Below are positions 7,078 through 13,172 of a stretch of DNA of 13,172 bases, piece by piece. The notes under the pieces are model-generated. The model made no database searches. It had not been told where the DNA came from and worked only from the letters and a program-made list of their open reading frames with translations. The position numbers and the translations under genes were made by a program. Origin of the DNA: Thermoanaerobacterales bacterium (lineage in GTDB: Bacteria; Bacillota; Thermosediminibacteria; Thermosediminibacterales; Tepidanaerobacteraceae); NCBI GenBank assembly GCA_012841995.1, contig DUTQ01000129.1, forward strand, positions 1-13,172, written 5' to 3'. The first letter of the stretch is position 1, and each line of letters starts with the position of its first letter.

Positions 7078-7235
7078 TTTCTTTGTTTAACTCGTTCATA
7101 TTTTTAACATTATTATAGACTAGCGTGTAAATTATGAACATTCAGCATAAACTAAATTAGGAAAATAGCATGCATATAATAATAAACAAAAAAATAAAAC
7201 ATGGCAGATACAATGATAAACAGTATAAGATGTAA
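7078..7235. other. AT-rich intergenic stretch
   Basis: No gene is supported in this stretch on either strand. GTTCATA (7094-7100) and TATGAAC (7133-7139) form a 7-bp inverted repeat with 32 bases between, too weak to interpret. With the following operator-like cluster it makes up a leader or spacer of about 260 bases before the ferredoxin gene. Confidence 0.5.
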
Positions 7236-7339
7236 GTAACATAAAATCAATGTAGCAGCTGCAATGGCACAAGAATTGCAACTACTATGTAGTAGTAACC
7301 AATATATTAGTAGTAACCAATTAATTTATGTTACATAAA
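7236..7339. promoter_or_regulatory. Cluster of palindromes and a direct repeat, probable operators
   Basis: Several symmetric elements crowd just upstream of the ferredoxin/AOR genes. ACTACTATGTAGTAGT (7281-7296) has 7-bp arms around TG. TAGTAGTAACCAAT occurs exactly at 7290-7303 and 7308-7321, 18 bases apart. TTTATGTTACATAAA (7325-7339) is a 7-bp palindrome around one base, and its left part is repeated inverted as GTAACATAAA at 7236-7245. TGCAAT (7259-7264) faces ATTGCA (7275-7280). This looks like binding sites for one or more regulators of the AOR unit. Which protein binds is unknown, and no regulator gene is in the window. I could not place a convincing promoter here. Confidence 0.5.
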
Positions 7340-7362
7340 GAGTGTTTTATGGGGGTATGTCT

Positions 7363-7755
7363 GTGAAAATTGTAAAAACAAGGCCAGAGCTTTGCAATGG
7401 TTGTATGGAATGTATGTTGGCATGTTCCAAAACATTGTATAAAGTGGAGGATCCTGAAAAATCTGCAATCCGAGTAAAAAAAGTAGATAAAAAGTCTGAT
7501 GAATACGAGATTCATGTTTGTGATCATTGTGGTGAATGTATTCCCGTCTGTAATACGGGGGCAACATATAAGGCTAATAATAAGACAGTAAGATTAGATA
7601 GAAAAAAATGTGTTGGATGTTATATTTGTGTTGGATTTTGTCCAAGCAATGCCCTGTATTATCACAGTGATATTAATGAACCCATCAAGTGTATTGCTTG
7701 CGGTTCATGTACGAGAGCATGCCCGACGGGCGCAATTTTCATGGAGGAAAAATAG
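7363..7755 (+). CDS. Four-cluster [4Fe-4S] ferredoxin-type electron-transfer subunit
   Basis: This protein should carry electrons for the neighbouring aldehyde oxidoreductase. It has four C-x2-C-x2-C-x3-C motifs, at C11/C14/C17/C21, C53/C56/C59/C63, C83/C86/C89/C93 and C110/C113/C116/C120, enough for four [4Fe-4S] clusters. This is the layout of the DmsB/HycB-like iron-sulfur subunits, and similar proteins partner AOR-type enzymes in some bacteria. I prefer the GTG at 7363 (MKIVKTRPELCNGCMEC, 130 residues), because GGGGG at 7351-7355 is 7 bases upstream. ATG 7357 is too close to it, and GTG 7342 lies before it. There is no signal peptide, so it is cytoplasmic. It is separated from the AOR gene by only 25 bases and is probably cotranscribed with it. 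Confidence 0.9.
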   Translation: MKIVKTRPELCNGCMECMLACSKTLYKVEDPEKSAIRVKKVDKKSDEYEIHVCDHCGECIPVCNTGATYKANNKTVRLDRKKCVGCYICVGFCPSNALYYHSDINEPIKCIACGSCTRACPTGAIFMEEK

Positions 7756-7770
7756 TTTCTATAGTTTCTA
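7753..7770 (+). repeat. Perfect 9-base tandem duplication between ferredoxin and AOR genes
   Basis: TAGTTTCTA is repeated head to tail at 7753-7761 and 7762-7770, beginning in the TAG stop codon of the ferredoxin gene. It is probably a slippage duplication that lengthened the gap to the AOR gene. Confidence 0.8.
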
Positions 7771-7780
7771 ATGAAAGGGG

Positions 7781-9949
7781 TTGTCTAAAATTACTCAAAA
7801 ACTTTTAGAGATGAAAAAAGCTCATAAAGTTCTACAAAAAATGGAATATAGGTTTGATAAAGTAGAAAAAGGCTATGCAAATCAGACTCTTTATATAAAT
7901 CTTTCTGATAATACCATTAAGTCAAAACCGGTTACACAGAAAATGAAGGATATATTTACGGGTGGCAGAGGTTTTGGGCTTTGGCTGCTGTGGAATGCAG
8001 TTTCTGGGGATACAAAATGGAATGACCCTGAAAATGAGATAGTTATTTCCAGTGGCCCCATAGGAGGCATCACTCAGTATCCAGGTGCGGGGAAATCATT
8101 AGTGGTGACGATTTCGCCTACTACTGGTTCAGTAGTGGACTCAAATGTAGGAGGATATTTCGGACCATTATTAAAATTTGCTGGTTGGGATGCTATTGAG
8201 ATACAGGGAAAAGCCGAAAATGATGTCATAATTTATATTGATGGAAATAATGGCTATGTAACTATAGAAGAGGCACCAGAAGAAGATGTGGATTCACATC
8301 TTGCTGCAGAGCAATTCACTGACATGTATGCCGATAACGAGGAAGACAAAAGAAATGTAGCAGTAGTATCTGCCGGGCAAGGTGCAGAAAATACACTTAT
8401 TGGTGTTCTGAATTTTTCATTTTACGATGTGAAGCGGCAAGTTGCCAGACTGAAACAGGCAGGTCGAGGTGGCACAGGTTCAGTGTTTAGAGATAAAAAG
8501 ATAAAAGCTCTTGTTGTCAAGTATAAAGGAGTAAAAGGCGATAGTAATGGGCCTGTAGACAAACAAAAGATTATAAAAGCAGGAATTAAGATACATAGAG
8601 AAATCCATGACTTGGATAAAGATCAATGTAGAATGAGAGAAGTAGGAACTGCTCACTTGACAGAGATAATGAATGACTATGACTTACTACCTACTATGAA
8701 CTATCAATATGGTTCTCATCCTGATGCTATAAAACTTCATTCAGATATATTTAAACAAAAATATTTCACTCAAAATATGGCCGATGGCTGCTGGTACGGG
8801 TGCTCGCTTGCATGTGCCAAAGGCGTAGATGATTTCGAGCTAAAGACCGGTCCTTACAAGGGACAAAAAGTGTGTGTGGATGGTCCAGAATATGAAACCG
8901 TTGCAGGATTAGGGTCTAACTGTGGCATTTTTGACCCAGAATTTGTTATAGAAGGAAACTTCTACTGTGACACTTATGGAATAGACACAATCTCTACTGC
9001 AACATCCATTGCTTTTGTAATGGAATGCTACGAAAAAGGCATCATAAATAAAAAAATAACAGGTGGTCTGGAACTTAATTTTGGAAATAAAGAAGCGGCA
9101 ATGGAGCTAATTCATCAGATGGGGCAAGGCAGAGGATTTGGTAAAACTGTTGGTTTGGGAATCAGGAGAATGAAAAAATTATTTGCTGAAAAATATGGGC
9201 AAGATCCTAGATTGTTAAACGACATAGGTATGGAAGCAAAGGGAATGGAGTATTCTGAATATGTCACAAAAGAGTCGCTTGCTATGCAGGGTGGATATGG
9301 GCTTGCCCTAAAAGGTGCCCAGCATGATGAAGCATGGTTGATATTCATGGATATGGTTAATAAGCAAATTCCAACTTTTGAAGATAAAGCTGAAGCACTC
9401 CACTATTTCCCCATGTTTAGAACATGGTTTGGGTTGAACGGTTTATGTAAGCTCCCTTGGAACGATATTGAACCTGCAGATAATGCCCAAACTGATGAAC
9501 CGGCAAAAGTACCAGAGCATGTACAAAATTATGTTGATGTTTTTAACGGTGTAACTGGAAGAAATGTTGACAAAGATGATCTAATTATACAGTCGGAAAG
9601 AGTATACAATTTTCAAAGAATATTCAACCTTAAAATGGGATATGGAACAAGGGAACACGATGCAATACCATATCGCTCAGTTGGGCCTGTTACAGTAACA
9701 GAATACGAATCTAGAGCTGAAAGATATGACAAACAATTAAAAGAGCTGGGATACGATATTGATGGAAAATCTACAAAAGAAAAAGTGAAAATACTGCGCG
9801 AATACAGGGAAGATCAATATGAGAAGCTTTGTGATGCAGTCTACAAGCGCAGAGGATGGACTAACAACGGGGTGCCTAAATTAGAGAAAGTTAAAGAGCT
9901 TGGTATAGATTTTCCTAATGTAGTTGAGCTTATAAGTAGGTATCAATAA
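7781..9949 (+). CDS. Aldehyde:ferredoxin oxidoreductase (tungsten/molybdenum AOR family)
   Basis: AOR-family enzymes oxidise aldehydes to acids and reduce ferredoxin, using a bis-pterin tungsten (or molybdenum) site and one [4Fe-4S] cluster. The domains are recognisable: GYANQTLYINLSD (31-43, the family's usual N-terminal strand), GGRGFGLWLL (61-70), the pterin-binding AGRGGTGSVFRDKKIKAL (227-244), cysteines C337, C341, C345 in GCWYGCSLACAKG, and distal C556 in LNGLCKLPW. The first pair is spaced C-x3-C, not the usual C-x2-C. At 722 residues it is longer than the roughly 600-residue archaeal enzymes, with about 30 extra N-terminal residues and a long C-terminal part. The start is uncertain: TTG 7781 directly abuts AAAGGGG (7774-7780), and ATG 7811 is an alternative. 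Substrate cannot be told from sequence. It pairs with the ferredoxin subunit upstream. Confidence 0.93.
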   Translation: MSKITQKLLEMKKAHKVLQKMEYRFDKVEKGYANQTLYINLSDNTIKSKPVTQKMKDIFTGGRGFGLWLLWNAVSGDTKWNDPENEIVISSGPIGGITQYPGAGKSLVVTISPTTGSVVDSNVGGYFGPLLKFAGWDAIEIQGKAENDVIIYIDGNNGYVTIEEAPEEDVDSHLAAEQFTDMYADNEEDKRNVAVVSAGQGAENTLIGVLNFSFYDVKRQVARLKQAGRGGTGSVFRDKKIKALVVKYKGVKGDSNGPVDKQKIIKAGIKIHREIHDLDKDQCRMREVGTAHLTEIMNDYDLLPTMNYQYGSHPDAIKLHSDIFKQKYFTQNMADGCWYGCSLACAKGVDDFELKTGPYKGQKVCVDGPEYETVAGLGSNCGIFDPEFVIEGNFYCDTYGIDTISTATSIAFVMECYEKGIINKKITGGLELNFGNKEAAMELIHQMGQGRGFGKTVGLGIRRMKKLFAEKYGQDPRLLNDIGMEAKGMEYSEYVTKESLAMQGGYGLALKGAQHDEAWLIFMDMVNKQIPTFEDKAEALHYFPMFRTWFGLNGLCKLPWNDIEPADNAQTDEPAKVPEHVQNYVDVFNGVTGRNVDKDDLIIQSERVYNFQRIFNLKMGYGTREHDAIPYRSVGPVTVTEYESRAERYDKQLKELGYDIDGKSTKEKVKILREYREDQYEKLCDAVYKRRGWTNNGVPKLEKVKELGIDFPNVVELISRYQ

Positions 9950-10318
9950 AGAAATAATAAGTTCCACCATGCATTATTAAATGAGAGAGATAAGAAAGGG
10001 TTATTGCAAAACAAAAGATTATAGAAGGTGATAAATAATAGCGGTGAAAAAAATTGGTATGAGCGCTATTACTTGTCACCATTGAAATCTCAAAGCTTAA
10101 AAAGGGAGCATCGCAAACTCTTCCTTAAAAAATGGGGACCTGTGTAACGCAAATTATCTAAATATTCAAGTTGGAAGCAATCTTCGATCTTTATAAAAAA
10201 ATTTACAAACTAAACATTATTCCTTCAATAGGAGGTGTAAAATTAACATTTTATATATTAAGATTTCGTAATATAGGAATATTAAACGTTAAGTAAAAAT
10301 AATAAGGGGGTATTTTTT
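9950..10318 (+). other. Long intergenic region with a 17-bp imperfect hairpin
   Basis: No intact gene is seen. The most striking element is GGTGATAAATAATAGCG (10027-10043) facing CGCTATTACTTGTCACC (10064-10080). These pair over 17 positions with one mismatch and one G-U, with a 20-base loop and no T tract, so it is not a normal terminator. A GTG at 10044 after AGAAGGTG could start a peptide (VKKIGMSAITCHH) that stops at TGA 10083. The same frame reopens after a TAA and runs to 10196, perhaps a decayed small gene. A lone AGGAGG at 10230-10235 has no usable start after it. TAATAT/ATATTA (10269-10274, 10279-10284) is a small palindrome before the next gene. Confidence 0.5.
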
Positions 10319-11473
10319 ATGAAAAGCATAGCTGAAGCAGTAGTAATTGGTGGTGGTGTACATGGATGTTCCGTAGCATATAATCTTGCAAAAAAAGGTA
10401 TGAAAGATGTAGTTTTATTGGAAAAAGACTATTTAGCAAGTGGCGCTACGGGAAGGTGTGCTGCCGGGATAAGACGCCAGTTTGGAACTGAAATAAACTG
10501 TCTGCTCATGAAAGAAGGAATGGAGATATTAGAAAATCTGAATGAAGAATTAGGATGGGAAGGAGATCTGGAAATCACTCACGGAGGTTACATTTGGCTG
10601 GCTTATAACGATTCTCAAGCGGAACAGCTGATAGAAAATGTAAAATTGCAAAATAGCCTTGGCATAACCGATTCAGTATTCTTAGGTCCTGAAGAAATAA
10701 AAGAGATTGCACCATTATTTAATACAGATGGAGTTGTTGGTGGATCCTTTAACCCGAAAGATGGTCACGCAAATCCATTCCATATTGTATTTGCCTATGC
10801 TAATGCAGCAAAAAAACTTGGTGTAGAGGTAAATACTCATACAGAAGCAACAGATATAAAGATCATGTCTTCAGGGCGCTTTAAAGTTACTACTAATAAA
10901 GGAGCTATTGAAACACCTATTATAGTTGTTTGTGCCGGAGCCTATGGCAAAAAGCTTGGTGCCATGGTTGGCTTGGATATTCCTGTATATCCTGAAAGAC
11001 ACCAGATATTTGTGACAGAACCGATCGAGTATTTCTTACCGTGTATGTTTTTATCATCTCAACACGGAACTTATTTCAAACAAAATCCCAATGGAACCAT
11101 ATTAATGGGGGTAGGAGATCCGGAAAATGAGCCAAAAGAATTCAATATAGATGCCAGTTGGCCATTTATAGAAGATGCAGTTAAAAAATTTGTATTTCAT
11201 ATGCCAGCTATAAAAGATGTACGCATAATGAGGCATTGGGCCGGGCTTTATGATATGACTCCAGATTCTCAAGCCATTATCGGAACGACTCCAGTTGAAG
11301 GATTTTATTTAGATTTGGGTTGGAGTGGCCATGGTTTTCAGATGGGGCCTGTTGTAGGTAGACTTCTTACAGAAATAATTACTGAAGGTAAATGCCATTT
11401 ACCACAACTTGAGATGTTAAATTTAAGAAGGTATGAGACAGGCGAATTAGTGTTTGAACCTGCATGTGTATGA
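10319..11473 (+). CDS. FAD-dependent amine/amino-acid dehydrogenase (DAO family, SoxB-like)
   Basis: This flavoprotein of 384 residues belongs to the D-amino-acid oxidase / sarcosine oxidase beta / dye-linked proline dehydrogenase beta family, which oxidises C-N bonds and gives an imine that hydrolyses to a carbonyl and an amine. The N-terminal dinucleotide fold is clear: VVIGGGVHGCSVAYNLAKKG (8-27), with E35 as the ribose ligand. The FAD contact loop ASGATGRCAAGIRRQF (40-55) and the C-terminal GWSGHGFQMGPVVG follow. No signal peptide or membrane helix is seen, so it is cytoplasmic. In an anaerobe it is presumably a dehydrogenase, not an oxidase. AGGGGG (10305-10310) precedes the ATG. The transporter genes follow. 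The substrate is unknown; sarcosine, proline, glycine or a D-amino acid are all possible. No second (alpha) subunit lies beside it. Confidence 0.88.
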   Translation: MKSIAEAVVIGGGVHGCSVAYNLAKKGMKDVVLLEKDYLASGATGRCAAGIRRQFGTEINCLLMKEGMEILENLNEELGWEGDLEITHGGYIWLAYNDSQAEQLIENVKLQNSLGITDSVFLGPEEIKEIAPLFNTDGVVGGSFNPKDGHANPFHIVFAYANAAKKLGVEVNTHTEATDIKIMSSGRFKVTTNKGAIETPIIVVCAGAYGKKLGAMVGLDIPVYPERHQIFVTEPIEYFLPCMFLSSQHGTYFKQNPNGTILMGVGDPENEPKEFNIDASWPFIEDAVKKFVFHMPAIKDVRIMRHWAGLYDMTPDSQAIIGTTPVEGFYLDLGWSGHGFQMGPVVGRLLTEIITEGKCHLPQLEMLNLRRYETGELVFEPACV

Positions 11474-11531
11474 TTTTGTTATATATTTAAGATTGATTAC
11501 GATTTAAAATAATTAAAGAAGTCCTAGTTTA

Positions 11532-11585
11532 CCTCCTTAACTTATAGCAACTTATAACATCCTGGCCTATCAACTGGAAAGGAGG
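11532..11585 (+). promoter_or_regulatory. Possible anti-Shine-Dalgarno hairpin before the small subunit gene
   Basis: CCTCCTT (11532-11538) is the perfect complement of AAGGAGG (11579-11585), the ribosome binding site of the 35-residue gene at 11592. If they pair in the mRNA, the site would be hidden and the transporter pair kept off or low. AACTTATA is repeated at 11539-11546 and 11549-11556 in the loop. The pairing is only 7 bp, so this is suggestive at best. Confidence 0.4.
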
Positions 11586-11591
11586 CATAGT

Positions 11592-11699
11592 ATGGAAACT
11601 TCTGCATGGGTAATGTGTATATTCTATGTAGTCTTAATTGGTGGTGGTGCAGTCTATACATTATATCGTTCAATAAAGAAGGATACAGAGAGTTGGTAA
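11592..11699 (+). CDS. MetS-like small subunit of an NSS-family transporter (35 residues)
   Basis: This tiny gene encodes one predicted membrane helix (roughly WVMCIFYVVLIGGGAVYTLY, residues 6-25) followed by a short charged tail, RSIKKDTESW. AAAGGAGG (11578-11585) lies 6 bases before the ATG. The size, the single helix, the Gly-rich centre and the charged C terminus match the small subunit MetS described with the methionine/alanine importer MetP of Corynebacterium. The position directly before an NSS-family transporter, 40 bases away, is the same arrangement. It probably inserts in the cytoplasmic membrane and is needed for activity or stability of that transporter. Gene callers with a length cutoff would miss it. 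Confidence 0.8.
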   Translation: METSAWVMCIFYVVLIGGGAVYTLYRSIKKDTESW

Positions 11700-11739
11700 A
11701 TGCAGAGAAAAAATATTAAGTAAAGGAGGGGAGGCTTAA

Positions 11740-13089
11740 ATGATTGATGAAAAAACGGAATTAGTGATTAATAACTGCGAAACCGAACAAAGGGAAGTTT
11801 GGGGTTCTAGGTTTGGATATATGATGGCAACATTAGGTATGGCTATTGGATTAGGGGCTATGTGGCGATTCCCATATGTAGTTGCAATGAATGGTGGAGG
11901 AGCATTCGTATTCGCATATATTATAATTTCACTTCTTATAGCGGTTCCAGGAGCAATAGCAGAGGTCTCTTTTGGTAAATGGGCACGCACTGGGCCTGTG
12001 GATGCTTTTCAAAAAATATTAGGTAAAGGAGGCAAGGTTATAGGCTCCATTGTTCCTCTTGTTCCATTAGGAATGAACATGTATTATTTAGTTATAGTTG
12101 GATGGGTTTTAGCTTATATATTTTTCACCATTACTGGAAGTTGTATGAACACAGAATCAGTTGCCTTTTTTGCAGAATTTATCGGTAATAGATGGGGCCA
12201 ATTTGCTTGGGCGATGCTTGCATTAGCCCTTACAGCGATAGCATGTTTAGGTGGTATAAAAGGTGGAATTGAAAAAATATGTAAATACATGCTTCCATTG
12301 CTGTATATTATTTTGATAGTGTTATTAATAAGGGTATTGACACTTCCAGGCATTGTTAAAGGGATTGAATATTATACAATACCTGATTGGAAACAATTGC
12401 TTAAACCAGAGCTATGGGTTGCGGCACTTGGCATGTCTTTATTTGCCATGGGATTAGGACCGGCATTTTTACTAACATATGGAAGTTATTTACCCGAAAA
12501 AGCTGATTGCACACTAGATATTTTGACAGTTGCAATTTGGAATATATTAGGTTGTCTTATGTCCGGATTTATTATAATACCATCAGTTATTTTATACAAT
12601 TTAGATCTTGACACAGGGCCCAGTCTTGTCTTTACTGTATTGCCAAAAGTATTTAAGCAAATGCCGGGCTCATCACTTACAGCATTTGCCTTCTTTGTAG
12701 CACTGTTTTTTGCTGCATATTCTTCAGGAATAGCCATTATGGAAGTGCCTGTAACAGCTATAATAGATAGTTTAGGGTGGGAAAGAAAAAAGACTGTTTT
12801 GACGATATCATTAATAACTGCAATAGGTATAGTACCATGTGTTTGGAGTGATACTTTCTTATTGAAATTTGATTATATTACTTCAAACTTGGGTTATACA
12901 CTAGCTACAACCCTTGTAATAATTTCATTAGCTTGGTTTTACGGTGCGGAAAAAGTAAGAGAAGAATGGTTAAATCCTACAAGTGAAATAAAACTGGGAC
13001 CATGGTACGATTTTTTATTAAAATATATAACTACACCTGTTTTGATATATCTGCTATATGAGGCTATAAAAGCCGCTAGGAATCTCTAA
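11740..13089 (+). CDS. Sodium-coupled amino-acid transporter (NSS/SNF family, MetP-like)
   Basis: This 449-residue integral membrane protein belongs to the neurotransmitter:sodium symporter family, importing an amino acid or related amine with Na+. The N-terminal WGSRFGYMMATLGMAIGLGA (21-40) leads into MWRFPYVVAMNGGGAFVFAY, the family's TM1 substrate and sodium site and TM2. About eleven hydrophobic segments follow, with a long loop near ITGSCMNTES, and it ends in a short charged tail. GGAGGGGAGG (11725-11734) precedes ATG 11740. The preceding MetS-like subunit points to the MetPS subtype, whose known substrates are methionine and alanine. Next to glycine reductase and an FAD amine dehydrogenase, glycine, sarcosine or alanine are reasonable guesses. 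The substrate cannot be fixed from sequence. Confidence 0.93.
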   Translation: MIDEKTELVINNCETEQREVWGSRFGYMMATLGMAIGLGAMWRFPYVVAMNGGGAFVFAYIIISLLIAVPGAIAEVSFGKWARTGPVDAFQKILGKGGKVIGSIVPLVPLGMNMYYLVIVGWVLAYIFFTITGSCMNTESVAFFAEFIGNRWGQFAWAMLALALTAIACLGGIKGGIEKICKYMLPLLYIILIVLLIRVLTLPGIVKGIEYYTIPDWKQLLKPELWVAALGMSLFAMGLGPAFLLTYGSYLPEKADCTLDILTVAIWNILGCLMSGFIIIPSVILYNLDLDTGPSLVFTVLPKVFKQMPGSSLTAFAFFVALFFAAYSSGIAIMEVPVTAIIDSLGWERKKTVLTISLITAIGIVPCVWSDTFLLKFDYITSNLGYTLATTLVIISLAWFYGAEKVREEWLNPTSEIKLGPWYDFLLKYITTPVLIYLLYEAIKAARNL

Positions 13090-13115
13090 AGCTTTCGTAA
13101 GGAAATAGAGCTTTA
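13087..13115 (+). terminator. Weak hairpin after the transporter gene
   Basis: TAAAGCT (13087-13093) pairs with AGCTTTA (13109-13115), and CTCTA (13084-13088) can instead pair with TAGAG (13106-13110). No T tract follows, so this is at most a weak terminator. Nothing else is seen up to the window end. Confidence 0.3.
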
Positions 13116-13172
13116 AAGTTATTGTTAGGTTAGGCAGAAATGCTTTTATCAAATTATTTGATATATACTGAA

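Noticed and set aside
6887..7141. 84-codon open frame on the minus strand across the terminator at 7035-7077
   Set aside because: It crosses a strong intrinsic terminator, is mainly antisense to the 86-residue gene, and has no ribosome binding site.
9981..10031. 16-codon open frame after the AOR gene
   Set aside because: It has no ribosome binding site and no recognisable content, and its length is expected by chance.
10225..10270. Lost gene start after AGGAGG at 10230-10235
   Set aside because: The site is followed by TAA codons and only a short non-ATG peptide is possible. I could not support a gene.
1..13172. CRISPR array, insertion sequence or prophage parts
   Set aside because: There are no regularly spaced repeats, and no transposase or phage-like proteins. 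All sizeable genes are metabolic or unknown small proteins.

Overview
The window comes from an AT-rich, low-GC Gram-positive anaerobe, most likely an amino-acid-fermenting member of the Clostridia. The reasons are strong AGGAGG-type ribosome binding sites, frequent TTG and GTG starts, a tandem glycine riboswitch, a complete glycine reductase operon, and two in-frame UGA codons that must be read as selenocysteine. I cannot name the species from the sequence alone.

Left part (1-6545): a tandem glycine riboswitch, cut at its 5' end by the window edge, leads into trxA-grdE-grdA-grdB-grdC-grdD. Together these encode glycine reductase, the reductive arm of the Stickland reaction. GrdE (pyruvoyl) and GrdB (selenoprotein) form substrate protein B, which binds glycine. 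GrdA (selenoprotein A) carries the carboxymethyl group as a selenoether. GrdC and GrdD (protein C) release acetyl phosphate. The thioredoxin supplies electrons. GrdA has Sec at codon 42 and GrdB at codon 350, each followed by a SECIS-like hairpin. A naive translation breaks both genes. A 13-bp inverted repeat with competing pairings sits between grdB and grdC.

Middle (6546-7341): a good extended -10 promoter is followed at once by a 12-bp hairpin with a T-rich tail, then an unrecognised 86-residue protein and a strong intrinsic terminator. After this comes about 260 bases without a gene that ends in a dense cluster of palindromes and a direct repeat, probably operator sites for the next unit.

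Right part (7342-13172): a four-cluster ferredoxin-type subunit is followed by a tungsten/molybdenum aldehyde:ferredoxin oxidoreductase. Then come a roughly 370-base gap with a long hairpin, an FAD-dependent amine/amino-acid dehydrogenase of the DAO/sarcosine-oxidase-beta type, a 35-residue MetS-like transporter small subunit, and an NSS-family sodium-coupled amino-acid transporter.

A working idea, and only an inference: the right-hand cassette imports an amino acid or N-methylated amine and oxidises it through the FAD enzyme, and the AOR plus ferredoxin take electrons from a resulting aldehyde. If the substrate were sarcosine, the products would be glycine, which feeds the neighbouring glycine reductase, and formaldehyde, which feeds the AOR. 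That would be a self-contained oxidative/reductive pair in one locus.
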